Source: Cerina litoralis
GTDB lineage: Bacteria > Bacteroidota > Bacteroidia > Flavobacteriales > Flavobacteriaceae
Reading direction: 5' to 3'
NCBI GenBank assembly: GCA_022008415.1
Contig: JAIRBC010000002.1
Coordinates: forward strand, 1 to 64,000
Length of the DNA stretch: 64,000 nucleotides
The notes under the pieces: model-generated
Databases searched by the model: none
Told to the model about the DNA's origin: nothing
The model's input: the letters and a program-made list of their open reading frames with translations, nothing else
In this document: piece after piece, positions 9,555-18,644 of the stretch
Numbering within the stretch: position 1 is the first letter of the stretch
How the letters are laid out: each line of letters starts with the position of its first letter
Made by a program: the position numbers and the translations under genes

Positions 9555-9584
9555 GTTTTAGCCCCTATATCCCTCTAAATCGTT

Positions 9585-10007
9585 TTACTTCCCAAAACAC
9601 GTAAGTACCAAGATCCTTCCAGAACTGCGGTTGCGGTGTTCGCACAAATAAATTCCCTGCCAAATACCCAAATTCAATCTGCCATTGGTTATCGGTATCT
9701 GTACGGAGGCTCCCAACAAGGAAGCTTTTATATGTGCCGGCATATCGTCCGATCCCTCATAGTTATGGACGTAGTACGGTGCATTCTCGGGGACTACAAC
9801 ATTTAAATGGCTTTCAAAATCTACCCTCACCGTCGGATCCGCGTTCTCATTGATGGTAAGGCTAGCAGAGGTGTGCTTGATAAAAACATGGAGCATTCCG
9901 ACTTTAATTTGATCTATTTCTGGAAGGGCCCTAATTACCTCGTCAGTAATTAAATGGAACCCTCTTTTATAGGGTTTTAATCGCATTTCGTTTTGAAAAA
10001 ATCTCAT
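9585..10007 (-). CDS. YjbQ family protein (UPF0047)
   Basis: A 140-residue cytoplasmic protein of the YjbQ/UPF0047 family, beta-barrel trimers annotated as secondary thiamine-phosphate synthases from weak activity; the physiological role is unsettled. Visible family features are HTSASLTINENADPTVR near residue 62, including the conserved HTSA and N-E-N pattern, GSDDMPAHIKA near residue 95, and WQGIYLCEHR near the C-terminus with the conserved GTWQ-like stretch. I chose the ATG at 10007; the frame extends seven codons upstream to 10028. It converges with rplT. Confidence 0.88.
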   Translation of the reverse strand: MRFFQNEMRLKPYKRGFHLITDEVIRALPEIDQIKVGMLHVFIKHTSASLTINENADPTVRVDFESHLNVVVPENAPYYVHNYEGSDDMPAHIKASLLGASVQIPITNGRLNLGIWQGIYLCEHRNRSSGRILVLTCFGK

Positions 10008-10227
10008 TTCTTCAGGTTCAAGGTTCAAAGTATAAACTACGACTAGCCCATAAAGGTAAACAGTAGACGGTCACAGTAGGCAGTTCGGGCCCAGGTTAAC
10101 CTAAACACACTAATAACTAATAGCCCATTGACTTAACAATCCCGTTCCAAAATTAATATAAACTTTACCAAAACACCTTAAAAAATCAACCTATAACAGG
10201 TACCTTTGCCAATTAATAATTTATTGA

Positions 10228-11022
10228 ATGGATCTTTCAAAAATAAAAATGGTGGTGACCGATATGGACGGTACCTTGTTAAATTCCAATCACGAGGTGA
10301 GTTCTCGTTTTTTTGAGCTTTTCCAAGAACTCAAAAAAAGGGATATCCTATTCGTAGCCGCAAGCGGACGCCAGTACCACAGCATAATTGATAAACTGCG
10401 CCCCATTAAGGACGACATTATCGTAATCGCAGAAAACGGGAGCTACACCATGAACAAACAAGAAGAGCTCTTGTCTACCCCACTGGACAAAACATTTACC
10501 CATATGTTGTTACGGATTGTTCAATCTATCGAGGGTTCCCACACCGTACTTTGTACCAAGGACAACGCATATGTAAATTATGCCTCCCATAATTTTGTGG
10601 ACAAACTAAAAGAATATTATACCGAATACGCTGTTTTGGAAAACCTAATGGAGCATAAGGGAGAGGTGTTAAAAATTGCGGTGTACCATCCCGAAAATAC
10701 CGAAAAATATGTTTATCCTGCAGTAAAGCATTTGGAAGATCAATTAAAGGTCAAGGTATCAGGTGAAAATTGGCTCGACATTTCCCATCAAAATGCCCAC
10801 AAAGGATATGCCTTACAGAAGTTACTTGATCTATTCCAAATTGGTCCAAAGGAAGTAATGGTATTTGGAGATTACAACAATGATCTAGAAATGCTCGCAC
10901 TTTCCGATTTTAGTTTCGCTATGGAAAATGCACACCCGAACGTACTGGAAGTCGCAAAATATTCTACCGCCAGCAATGATGATTTTGGCGTAGAACAGGT
11001 TTTGGAGAAGCTGTTGGGTTGA
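10228..11022 (+). CDS. Cof-type HAD-IIB phosphatase
   Basis: A 264-residue haloacid-dehalogenase hydrolase with a type IIB cap, related to E. coli Cof/YidA sugar-phosphate phosphatases. Motif I is DMDGTLL at residues 12-18, motif II is AASGRQ near residue 50, and motif IV is FGDYNNDLEML near residue 212. The middle 100 residues form the cap. A TACCTTTG -7-like box at 10,201-10,208 gives a short leader. The substrate cannot be inferred. Confidence 0.9.
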   Translation: MDLSKIKMVVTDMDGTLLNSNHEVSSRFFELFQELKKRDILFVAASGRQYHSIIDKLRPIKDDIIVIAENGSYTMNKQEELLSTPLDKTFTHMLLRIVQSIEGSHTVLCTKDNAYVNYASHNFVDKLKEYYTEYAVLENLMEHKGEVLKIAVYHPENTEKYVYPAVKHLEDQLKVKVSGENWLDISHQNAHKGYALQKLLDLFQIGPKEVMVFGDYNNDLEMLALSDFSFAMENAHPNVLEVAKYSTASNDDFGVEQVLEKLLG

Positions 11023-11090
11023 TGGATGATGGTCAAAACAAAAAAATGTCAACGCATAAACCAATAAACTTATAAACTTTTTTTTAAAAT

Positions 11091-11117
11091 TTGAGCTTGA
11101 TACTTGAGCTTGAACTT
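11091..11117. repeat. Dispersed 'TTGAGCTTGAACTT' intergenic repeat, copy 2
   Basis: Two tandem copies of TTGAGCTTGA, the second continuing ACTT. It is preceded by AATAAACTTATAAACTTT (from 11,062), and copy 3 is also preceded by a similar TATAAACTAATAAACTTT. It ends three bases from the stop codon of the minus-strand gene at 11,120. Confidence 0.6.
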
Positions 11118-11119
11118 TT

Positions 11120-12391
11120 TCAAGTTTTCTGCTTCTTTTTCTGTGCCGCAGGAAAAAGTACGTTGTTCAATATAAGGCGGTACCCGGGAGAATTGGGATG
11201 TAGCTCCAATTCCGTTTTTGGATCCCCTACCCGGTGTTGGTAGTCCTCGGGATCGTGCCCCCCGTAAAAGGTAAAAAAGCCTTTTCCTTTAATTCCGTGA
11301 ATATATCGCGCTTCCCCGTTAATCTTATTTTCGCCTAGTACCAGAACGGTGGGTTTTACTTCCTCCCTTTCAAAAGCGGTAGTTTGTCCCATAAAACCTT
11401 TGACCAGAGCGGTATGGTTTTGGCAAAGCATAGTAGGTACCGGGTCCCATTTAGCAGAAAAATCCATTAGCGAAAAGTAATCGGATTCTTTGGGAACCTC
11501 CCGTCGTCTTTTATCGGTCATATCGATGGAAGAAAACTCGTATTGTAACGGATTTCGTTCCAATGTAAAATTGGTAAAAGCAAAGGTCTTTGAAAAATCG
11601 AGCTTGCTTTGGTAATCGGGGTCTGAAGGATCTCCGTCGAACATAGGCTCGCATATATCGACGCCCTCAGCGGCAAGTGCAATATCAAAACTATCGGTAG
11701 CAGAGCACATGGCAAACATAAATCCGCCTCCGATCACATAGTTCCTAATCTTTTCGGCCACGGCCTTTTTCTCCTCTGAAACTTTATTATAACCCAATTT
11801 AGCTGCCAGTTCCTCTGCTTTTTTCTTTCCCTCAATATACCAGGGAGCTGCCCTATAGGCCTCATAAAATTTACCGTACTGACCTGTAAAATCCTCATGG
11901 TGCAGGTGTAGCCAGTCATACAATACCAGCTTGTCATCCAATACCTCTTCGTCATAAATTGTAGTATAGGGAATTTCGGCATACGTCAACACCATGGTTA
12001 CCGCATCGTCCCAAGGCGGGTTCTCCTTGGGGGAGTACACCGCAATTCTTGGCGCCTTCTCCAAAATCACGGCATCCTGGTTTTGGGACGGGCTACTTAT
12101 TTCACTTAAAATCGATTGGGTCTGTGCATCGGATAGAATTTCGTAAGAAACGCCCCGAATCTGGCATTCCTGACGGATACTTTCCCCATCCGGAAGCAAA
12201 AAGGACCCCCCTCTATAATTTAAAAGCCATTGTACTTTTTGTTGCTTGGAAAGCACCCAATAGGTAATTCCATAAGCCTTTAAGTGATTTTTTTGGCTCT
12301 CGGCATCCATTGGGATAAGAATAGCGGAGGCCGAAATCTGGAGGAAAGACAAAACACAAAAGACAAAAGACAAAAGAAACTTGTTCATCAT
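11120..12391 (-). CDS. Secreted 'asparagine synthetase B'-like protein
   Basis: A 423-residue exported protein with a clear signal peptide (FLLSFVFCVLSFLQISASA). It belongs to a group in Bacteroidota often labelled asparagine synthetase B. However, I see no N-terminal nucleophile Cys and no ATP-pyrophosphatase SGGxDS loop, so the enzyme name is unsupported. The stretch GGGFMFAMCSATDSFDIALA and the later KGKGFFTFYGGHDPEDYQH resemble ThuA/GATase-like folds, which is inference. It is transcribed from a region containing two -7-like boxes and a heptamer repeat array. Confidence 0.7.
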   Translation of the reverse strand: MMNKFLLSFVFCVLSFLQISASAILIPMDAESQKNHLKAYGITYWVLSKQQKVQWLLNYRGGSFLLPDGESIRQECQIRGVSYEILSDAQTQSILSEISSPSQNQDAVILEKAPRIAVYSPKENPPWDDAVTMVLTYAEIPYTTIYDEEVLDDKLVLYDWLHLHHEDFTGQYGKFYEAYRAAPWYIEGKKKAEELAAKLGYNKVSEEKKAVAEKIRNYVIGGGFMFAMCSATDSFDIALAAEGVDICEPMFDGDPSDPDYQSKLDFSKTFAFTNFTLERNPLQYEFSSIDMTDKRRREVPKESDYFSLMDFSAKWDPVPTMLCQNHTALVKGFMGQTTAFEREEVKPTVLVLGENKINGEARYIHGIKGKGFFTFYGGHDPEDYQHRVGDPKTELELHPNSPGYRLILNNVLFPAAQKKKQKT

Positions 12392-12414
12392 GTACTTACG
12401 TTGGGTAAACTAAT

Positions 12415-12430
12415 CAAAGGTACAAAAATA
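12415..12430 (-). promoter_or_regulatory. Overlapping -7-like boxes ahead of the gene at 11,120-12,391
   Basis: On the minus strand, TATTTTTG (12,423-12,430) is immediately followed by TACCTTTG (12,415-12,422), both matching TAnnTTTG. The expected -33 position for either box falls inside or at the edge of the heptamer array at 12,445-12,514. Confidence 0.55.
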
Positions 12431-12444
12431 CACAGGATCGTGTC

Positions 12445-12514
12445 ATGGGTTATGGGTTGTGGGTTGCGGGTTGTGGGTTGTGGGTTGCGGGTTGCGGGTT
12501 GCGGGTTGCGGGTT
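12445..12514. repeat. Ten-copy 7-bp tandem repeat (RYGGGTT)
   Basis: Ten contiguous heptamers on the plus strand: two ATGGGTT, then a mixture of GTGGGTT and GCGGGTT, the last four identical. It is non-coding and lies 54 bases upstream of the start codon of the minus-strand secreted protein gene. The homogeneity of the last four units suggests recent slippage. Confidence 0.92.
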
Positions 12515-12548
12515 ATGAATTTTATAAACTAATAAACTTTCTGACCCT

Positions 12549-12576
12549 TTTGAGCTTAACATTTGAGCTTGAACTT
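12549..12576. repeat. Dispersed 'TTGAGCTTGAACTT' intergenic repeat, copy 3
   Basis: TTTGAGCTTAACATTTGAGC followed by TTGAACTT, the same two-unit arrangement as copies 1 and 2. It abuts the stop codon of dnaB. Confidence 0.6.
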
Positions 12577-14117
12577 TAAAAGGGCACATCGCCGTCATCT
12601 GGGTCCGTGTTCATAGAACTGCCGAACGCCTCGTCTGCATTGGGCAGATTTTTTGTGACGAACGGGTTTTCCCCATCGGCGTTCATTTTGGATTGAAACT
12701 CAAAAGGGGAATCGAAGTCATCCAGATTTTCAAATTTACCGAGCTGGCCAATGAATTTGAGGCGAATACTATCTAACCCCCCATTTCTGTGCTTGGCCAC
12801 GATAAATTCCGCTTGACCGGTGGTAGGGGAGCGCTCGTCGTCGTCCCACTCGTCTATCTTATAATATTCGGGCCTATATATAAAGGATACGATATCAGCG
12901 TCTTGCTCAATGGCCCCGGATTCCCGGAGGTCGGACAAGATGGGGCGTTTGCTCCCTCCCCGGGTCTCAACGGCACGGGATAACTGGGAAAGTGCTATGA
13001 CAGGAACATTGAGTTCCTTTGCCAAAGCCTTTAGGTTTCTGGAAATGGTAGATATCTCCTGTTCCCGGTTACCACCTTTCTGACTACCACCGGCGGTCAT
13101 CAGCTGGAGGTAATCTATAACCACCATTCGAATTCCGTGCTGGGAAGCCAAACGTCGCGCTTTGGCCCTTAGGTCAAAAATGGAGAGGGAAGGCGTGTCA
13201 TCTATAAACAACGGGGCAGATTCCAACGATTTTACCTTCACGTTCAACTGTTCCCATTCGTGTTTTTCCAATCTACCCGTCCTCAATTTTTCCGAAGAAA
13301 GGCCCGTCTCCGAAGAAATAAGTCGGGTTATCAATTGCACGGAAGACATTTCTAAGGAAAAGAACGCAACGGGAATGTTGGAGTTTACCGCAATATTCCG
13401 GGCCATGGACAGGGTAAGCGCCGTTTTTCCCATCCCTGGACGTGCCGCAACGATTATCAGATCACTGGGCTGCCATCCCGAGGTTAGCTTATCGAGCTTA
13501 TCAAACCCAGAGGGAATTCCGCTAAGCCCTTCCTTATTGGCAATTTCCTCAATTCTTCTCTTGGCCTGTATCACCAAATTTTGGGCGGTTTCAGCAGAGC
13601 GCTTTAGATTTCCTTGGGTAACATCGTACAATTTTGCCTCGGCATTGTCCAAAAGATCAAAAACATCGGTAGATTCCTCATAGGCTTCCTTAATGATCTC
13701 GCTGGAAATCTTTATCAGACTGCGTTGAATAAACTTTTGTAGGATGATGCGTGCATGAAACTCAATATGGGCCGAGGAAGCCACTTTTTGTGTAAGTTTT
13801 ATAAGGTAAAAATCGCCTCCCGCCAGATCCAATCGCCCATCCTTCTTTAACTGTGCCGAAACGGTTAATAAATCTACCGGTTCCGAACTTTCGAACAATT
13901 TAAAAATGGCCTCATAAATATATCGATGTGCATCCTTGTAGAAAACATCTGGATGTAAGATATCTATTACTTCATCGACACCTTTCTTGTCGATCATCAT
14001 TGCGCCTAGTACAACTTCCTCTAAATCAAGTGATTGAGGAGGTATCTTGCCTCTCTCCAAATTTATGAGAGTCGACTTGTCAATTTTATGGCCGAGAATG
14101 GGACTGGTTTTCTCCAT
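12576..14117 (-). CDS. dnaB: Replicative DNA helicase DnaB
   Basis: The hexameric 5'-3' helicase of the replication fork. The 513-residue protein has the N-terminal domain (LEEVVLGAMMIDKKGVDEV) and a RecA-like domain with Walker A ARPGMGKTA near residue 225, Walker B VVIDYLQLM, and the SQLSRAVETR and DADIVSFIYRPEYY motifs. The C-terminal 40 residues are acidic and low in complexity, ending DPDDGDVPF. No intein is present. It is transcribed alone; DnaA-box-like sequences lie upstream. Confidence 0.98.
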   Translation of the reverse strand: MEKTSPILGHKIDKSTLINLERGKIPPQSLDLEEVVLGAMMIDKKGVDEVIDILHPDVFYKDAHRYIYEAIFKLFESSEPVDLLTVSAQLKKDGRLDLAGGDFYLIKLTQKVASSAHIEFHARIILQKFIQRSLIKISSEIIKEAYEESTDVFDLLDNAEAKLYDVTQGNLKRSAETAQNLVIQAKRRIEEIANKEGLSGIPSGFDKLDKLTSGWQPSDLIIVAARPGMGKTALTLSMARNIAVNSNIPVAFFSLEMSSVQLITRLISSETGLSSEKLRTGRLEKHEWEQLNVKVKSLESAPLFIDDTPSLSIFDLRAKARRLASQHGIRMVVIDYLQLMTAGGSQKGGNREQEISTISRNLKALAKELNVPVIALSQLSRAVETRGGSKRPILSDLRESGAIEQDADIVSFIYRPEYYKIDEWDDDERSPTTGQAEFIVAKHRNGGLDSIRLKFIGQLGKFENLDDFDSPFEFQSKMNADGENPFVTKNLPNADEAFGSSMNTDPDDGDVPF

Positions 14118-14154
14118 GGGCGTAAATGTATGGAATAAACTTTAAAAGGAACAT

Positions 14155-14195
14155 TGTGGATATCCACAGTTGATCAACATTTTTGTTGTTGATAA
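14155..14195. promoter_or_regulatory. DnaA-box-like cluster upstream of dnaB
   Basis: The perfect palindrome TGTGGATATCCACA (14,155-14,168) contains TATCCACA on both strands, one base short of the DnaA box TTATCCACA. TGTTGATAA (14,187-14,195) is the complement of TTATCAACA, a common variant box. The palindrome GTTGATCAAC lies between them. The cluster covers the presumed promoter region of dnaB. Confidence 0.45.
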
Positions 14196-14216
14196 GTTAC
14201 AAAATTGTGTTCATAA

Positions 14217-14252
14217 CCAAAAAAAAACCCAGAAATGAAATTCCGGGTTTTC
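14217..14252 (-). terminator. Terminator of accA
   Basis: On the minus strand, AAAACCCGGAAT and a partner TTTCTGGGTTTT form a stem with one mismatch, ending in a run of eight or more T. It lies 23 bases past the accA stop and ahead of the dnaB leader. Confidence 0.85.
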
Positions 14253-14274
14253 ATAAAACTTGGTAAACCACCAA

Positions 14275-15228
14275 CTAACCATTAAAAACACCCATGTTGT
14301 CATATTTTTCCATACGCGATTTTACAAGTTCTTTTGGTGATAACTTTTTTAGGTCCGCGTAATGTAAGGCGATCTTATTTTTTACGATTTCAAAAGTTTT
14401 CTGTCTGTTAGAATGGGCACCACCTACAGGTTCCTTCACGATCTCGTCTATGAGTTTCAGTTTTTTCATGTCGATTGCCGTCAACTTTAACGATTCGGCG
14501 GCTTGTTCCTTAAATTCCCAACTTCTCCAAAGGATAGAAGAACAGGATTCTGGGGAAATTACGGAGTACCATGTATTTTCCAACATCAGTACCTTATCTC
14601 CTACCCCAATGCCCAACGCGCCACCGGAGGCTCCTTCCCCAATTATAAATACCATTATGGGAACTTTTAAACGCGTCATCTCCAAAATATTTCGAGCTAT
14701 GGCCTCTCCTTGTCCACGTTCCTCGGCCTCGATTCCTGGATATGCCCCGGGAGTATCAATTAGACATACTACCGGCAACCCAAACTTCTCGGCGGACTTC
14801 ATCAACCGCAAAGCCTTCCGATAGCCTTCCGGATTGGCCATCCCAAAATTCCGGAATTGGCGGGTCTTGGTATTATAACCCTTCTGTTGACCGATGAACA
14901 TATAGCTCTGATCTCCTATTTTCCCCAAACCGCCTACCATTGCCTTATCGTCCTTTACTCCCCTATCTCCATGCAGTTCTAAGAAAGTATCGCCACAAAT
15001 GGCTTTGATGTAATCCATAGTGTAGGGCCTATCCGGATGCCTGGAAAGTTGTACCCGTTGCCATGCGGTTAAATTCTTATAAATACTCTTCCGGGTTTCA
15101 TTGAGTTTCTGCTCTATCTGCTTACAGGTCTCCGTTACATCTACATCGCTCTCCTCACCTATGAGGGTGCACTTCTCCAATTGTTCCTCTAGTTCCTTGA
15201 TGGGAAGTTCAAAATTCAAATACTCCAT
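14275..15228 (-). CDS. accA: Acetyl-CoA carboxylase carboxyltransferase subunit alpha
   Basis: The alpha subunit of the carboxyltransferase that moves CO2 from biotin to acetyl-CoA, the first step of fatty acid synthesis. The 317-residue length is normal. Family features include [19 protein letters not shown] near residue 58, [18 protein letters not shown] near 115, the oxyanion-hole glycines in [15 protein letters not shown] near 198, and [11 protein letters not shown] near 226. It is monocistronic, with TATATTTG at 15,260-15,267 as a likely -7 box. The beta subunit is not in the window. Confidence 0.97.
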   Translation of the reverse strand: MEYLNFELPIKELEEQLEKCTLIGEESDVDVTETCKQIEQKLNETRKSIYKNLTAWQRVQLSRHPDRPYTMDYIKAICGDTFLELHGDRGVKDDKAMVGGLGKIGDQSYMFIGQQKGYNTKTRQFRNFGMANPEGYRKALRLMKSAEKFGLPVVCLIDTPGAYPGIEAEERGQGEAIARNILEMTRLKVPIMVFIIGEGASGGALGIGVGDKVLMLENTWYSVISPESCSSILWRSWEFKEQAAESLKLTAIDMKKLKLIDEIVKEPVGGAHSNRQKTFEIVKNKIALHYADLKKLSPKELVKSRMEKYDNMGVFNG

Positions 15229-15259
15229 GAATGTGCTTGTTTAAAATTGAATAGGTCGA

Positions 15260-15267
15260 CAAATATA
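15260..15267 (-). promoter_or_regulatory. Promoter -7 box of accA
   Basis: TATATTTG on the minus strand, 31 bases before the accA start codon, a match to TAnnTTTG. No convincing -33 TTG is seen. Confidence 0.55.
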
Positions 15268-15483
15268 AAACATTCTCCTGTATACTCCCTCCCATTTAGG
15301 GGCAGTTTTGAAGTTTGCCCTGCTGTGTTATCCCTTAAAAAAAATTATCCGCCCAAAGGTTTTTTGTTCGCACAATTATTATGCGCTTATCTGTTTAAGG
15401 GGGCATACCCTGTAACTATTGATGATTAAACTTTAAACGCGGTCTCCCTTAGAGGCTGGCAGCTAGGAATAATTACAAGTATC

Positions 15484-16389
15484 CTAAGACTCCCTTTCCG
15501 CGTCCAATTCCACAAATTTCCTCTTGGTTTTGAGGATTCCGTTTGCTATAACCGTAGTCAAAATAATCACGGTCCCTACGTAGAACATGGGTTTCATTTT
15601 TTCGCTGTCCCCTAAAATAAAATAGGCCAATAAAATACCGTAAACAGGCTCCAAATTTATGGTCAGCATTACCGTATAAGGGCTTATGTATTTCATTACC
15701 TTGACCGATGCGATAAAGGCATAGGCCGTACATACAGAAGCCAAAATAACGAGAAAAAGCCAATCATTTTGAGATAACCGAAAAAAATCCGAATTAAATT
15801 TTTCCATCACTCCCAGATAAATTGAGAGGAAGACTACGCCGCTGCCAAGCTCATAAAAAGAGATTGCGGAAGGTCTTTCCGACTGGATCAATTTTCCATT
15901 GATCAAGGTGAAGATAGCGGACAACAATGCAGAAATAAGTGCCAGTACAATTCCTTCTATAAATAGGGTCTCCACATACAGCATTACATAAAGTCCAAAA
16001 ATTACGATAAGCCCAAAGATGATTTCATAGCCCTTAAACTTTCTTCGGTACCAAATGGGCTCTAATATTGCCGTAAAGAAGGCTCCGGTGGACATGGTTG
16101 CGAGGGCAACCGAAACATTGGACACTTTAATAGCCTTAAAAAAAGTGAGCCAATGTAGGGTAATCACCAACCCTCCCACCAATAAAAGGCGAAAAGTCCT
16201 GGCCGGCACGCGCAAAGAGTATTTCTTGAATCCTATATAAATAAGGGTCAGGACAACGGCTATGGACATTCGAAACCAGACCAAAGACAGCGCACCTACG
16301 GAAATTAACTTTCCCAATACGGCTGTAAAACCCCAAACAAAAACTATAAAATGAAGGTGGAGGTAATTTTTTAGTTTGGTATTCCCCAT
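15484..16389 (-). CDS. EamA/DMT family transporter
   Basis: A 301-residue inner-membrane protein with about ten hydrophobic helices in two homologous EamA halves, the drug/metabolite transporter layout. The N-terminal pattern FIVFVWGFTAVLGKLIS and the C-terminal LEPVYGILLAYFILGD are typical. The ATG at 16389 is chosen; an earlier in-frame TTG at 16410 would overlap the intergenic gap after lptG. It is the third gene of a tgt-lptG-eamA run on the minus strand. The substrate is unknown. Confidence 0.85.
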   Translation of the reverse strand: MGNTKLKNYLHLHFIVFVWGFTAVLGKLISVGALSLVWFRMSIAVVLTLIYIGFKKYSLRVPARTFRLLLVGGLVITLHWLTFFKAIKVSNVSVALATMSTGAFFTAILEPIWYRRKFKGYEIIFGLIVIFGLYVMLYVETLFIEGIVLALISALLSAIFTLINGKLIQSERPSAISFYELGSGVVFLSIYLGVMEKFNSDFFRLSQNDWLFLVILASVCTAYAFIASVKVMKYISPYTVMLTINLEPVYGILLAYFILGDSEKMKPMFYVGTVIILTTVIANGILKTKRKFVELDAERES

Positions 16390-16413
16390 GGCATATTTAA
16401 AACTGAACAAAAA

Positions 16414-17493
16414 TTATCTCTTGGCCTTTTTCAACAGATAAAGGGCCAGTGCCCCAAAGGCGATATTGGGAATAATCACCGCCAATAAGGGGGAGAATCC
16501 AGATTGCTCGGCCAAAGTACCGAAGACTTTATCAAAAAAGATATAGATAAAGGCCACCAAAATACCGAAGGCCAAATTGACGCCCATTCCGCCCCTACGC
16601 TTTTCTGCAGATACGGCCACAGCAATAATGGTAAGTATAAATGCCGTGATTGGGAGGGCCCAACGCTTGTATTTCACCAAAATATAAGTGTTGATATTGG
16701 AGGCCCCTTTCCTTCTTTGCGTATCGATAAAATCGTTGAGCTCAAAAAGATCCTTGGTTTCTGCAATATAGGATACCGGAGTAAGATCATCGATCTTAAA
16801 ATTAAATATGGTATCGAGCTTGCGTTTGGTCTCTATAATCTCGCCCTCCTTTTTCAGCGTTCGCTTTTCGTAGGAAGTCAGCTCGTATATACTATCTTTT
16901 TCCTTCCAGCGTATATTCGAAGCCGAGATTCTGTATGCGAGTTGATTGTCCTCGTTAAAATGCTCCAAGGTAAAATTGTATCCCCTTTGTCTAGCGGGAT
17001 CAAAACTGCTCACATATATAAAATCATTTTCGTTGAGCTGATTGTAAATATTACTGGTAATCCTGTCCTGCTTTCCCTTTTTTAAATACTTATATTTAAA
17101 CTCGTTGTAGCCCTTACTGGCATTGGGTACCATGAACATGGCCATAAAAAACATGAGTACCGCAATAATGGATGCCCCGATAAGATAGGGCCTTAGAAAT
17201 CGGCCATAGGAGGCACCGGAACTCAAAATAGCCACAATCTCTGTATTATTAGACAGTTTTGAGGTAAAAAAGATAACGGATAAAAAGAGAAATATGGGAA
17301 ATAATAAACTCCCTATATAAATGGTGAAATTGAGATAATATACCAGGATTTCGTTCAACGGGGCCTCATTGTCTATCATCTTACTGATCTGCTCGGCGAG
17401 ATTGGCCATAATCCCGATTGGGATGAACAACAGCAACATCACGGTAAACGTGGTTAGATATCTTTTTAATATGTATCTGTCGATTATGCCCAC
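16414..17493 (-). CDS. LptF/LptG family permease
   Basis: A 359-residue inner-membrane component of the LPS export machine (LptB2FG), which pulls lipopolysaccharide out of the inner membrane. It has the family arrangement of two N-terminal helices, a paired helix region around residues 60-120, a large periplasmic beta domain (about 120-265), and C-terminal helices (AVIIPNIAFGALALYLL). The start IIDRYILKRYLTTF is the classical LptG opening. It begins three bases after tgt. The partner LptF is not in the window. Confidence 0.9.
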   Translation of the reverse strand: MGIIDRYILKRYLTTFTVMLLLFIPIGIMANLAEQISKMIDNEAPLNEILVYYLNFTIYIGSLLFPIFLFLSVIFFTSKLSNNTEIVAILSSGASYGRFLRPYLIGASIIAVLMFFMAMFMVPNASKGYNEFKYKYLKKGKQDRITSNIYNQLNENDFIYVSSFDPARQRGYNFTLEHFNEDNQLAYRISASNIRWKEKDSIYELTSYEKRTLKKEGEIIETKRKLDTIFNFKIDDLTPVSYIAETKDLFELNDFIDTQRRKGASNINTYILVKYKRWALPITAFILTIIAVAVSAEKRRGGMGVNLAFGILVAFIYIFFDKVFGTLAEQSGFSPLLAVIIPNIAFGALALYLLKKAKR

Positions 17494-17496
17494 AAC

Positions 17497-18627
17497 CTAT
17501 AGTCGTTTGTCCATTTGGTTTACCATTCCGTTCTTCCACGGAATAAAATCGCCAGCCAAGATACGCTTTCTAGCCTCCCGGACCAACCAAAGATAGAACC
17601 CAAGGTTGTGGATCGTTGCGATCTGTTTTCCCAAGTACTCATTGGCAACGAACAGATGTCGCAGGTAGGCTTTGCTGTACTCAGTATCCACGAACGTAAT
17701 CCCCATTTCATCAATAGGGGAGAAATCGGCTTCCCATTTCTTATTTTTTATGTTGATAGTACCCTGGGCGGTAAACAACATACCGTTTCTAGCATTACGG
17801 GTTGGCATCACACAATCGAACATATCTACGCCCAAAGCAATGTTTTCCAAAATATTGATAGGGGTACCAACCCCCATCAAATATCTGGGCTTATCCTCGG
17901 GAAGAATATCGCAGACCACTTCGGTCATGGCATACATTTCCTCCGCGGGCTCCCCTACGGACAATCCCCCAATAGCATTGCCCTCTGCCCCGACCCCCGC
18001 AATATATTCTGCGGACTGCATACGTAGCTCCCTATAAGTGGATCCCTGGACGATAGGAAAAAAAGCTTGGGTATAATCGTAAGAAAACGGCGTCCTTTTC
18101 AAATGGGCCAGGCACCTATCCAACCATCTATGGGTCATATGCATGGAGCGTTTGGCGTAGTTGTAATCGCAAGGATAAGGAGTACATTCGTCGAAGGCCA
18201 TAATTATATCCCCCCCAATATCACGCTGTATCTCCATCACATTTTCTGGGGTAAAAGTATGGAGGGAACCATCGATATGCGATTTGAACTTTACCCCTTC
18301 CTCCTTGATTTTCCGATTCCCCGAAAGTGAATAAACCTGATATCCTCCACTGTCCGTCAGAATATTTCGATCCCAGCCCATGAATTTGTGCAGACCACCG
18401 GCCTTTTTTAGAATTTCCGTTTTGGGACGCAGATAAAGATGATAGGTATTCCCCAATATAATATCCGGGTCTATATCTTCCTTCAATTCCCTTTGATGTA
18501 CCGCCTTTACCGAGGCAACCGTACCCACCGGCATAAAAATTGGGGTCTCTATGGTACCGTGATCCGTTGCAATGGTCGCTGCACGCGCCTTGCTCTGTAA
18601 GTCCTTGTGTTGTAGGTTAAACTCCAA
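17497..18627 (-). CDS. tgt: tRNA-guanine transglycosylase, TTG start
   Basis: Replaces G34 with preQ1 in tRNAs reading NAY codons, a step to queuosine. The 376-residue protein has the catalytic aspartates in LTDSGGYQVYSL (near 92) and GVDMFDCVMPTRNARNG (near 264), and the normal start FNLQHKDLQSKARAATI. The zinc-site cysteines expected in the C-terminal region are not evident near residue 300; the segment after NIKNKKWEADFSPIDE has none. The start codon is TTG, since an in-frame TAG lies two codons upstream. The -7 box at 18,645-18,652 leaves a leader of only about 12 bases. Confidence 0.95.
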   Translation of the reverse strand: MEFNLQHKDLQSKARAATIATDHGTIETPIFMPVGTVASVKAVHQRELKEDIDPDIILGNTYHLYLRPKTEILKKAGGLHKFMGWDRNILTDSGGYQVYSLSGNRKIKEEGVKFKSHIDGSLHTFTPENVMEIQRDIGGDIIMAFDECTPYPCDYNYAKRSMHMTHRWLDRCLAHLKRTPFSYDYTQAFFPIVQGSTYRELRMQSAEYIAGVGAEGNAIGGLSVGEPAEEMYAMTEVVCDILPEDKPRYLMGVGTPINILENIALGVDMFDCVMPTRNARNGMLFTAQGTINIKNKKWEADFSPIDEMGITFVDTEYSKAYLRHLFVANEYLGKQIATIHNLGFYLWLVREARKRILAGDFIPWKNGMVNQMDKRL

Positions 18628-18644
18628 ATCCTAGATTAAGACCG

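Noticed and set aside
11120-12391. True asparagine synthetase B function
   Set aside because: No N-terminal Cys nucleophile and no SGGxDS ATP loop; a signal peptide is present, so the common name is not supported.
12445-12514. Possible CRISPR array
   Set aside because: Units are 7 bp and contiguous, with no spacers and no cas genes; it is a simple tandem repeat. No CRISPR array was seen elsewhere.
12049-12532. Open frames (plus strand) over the start of the secreted-protein gene and the heptamer array
   Set aside because: They are repeat-driven or antisense to the real gene, with no family features.
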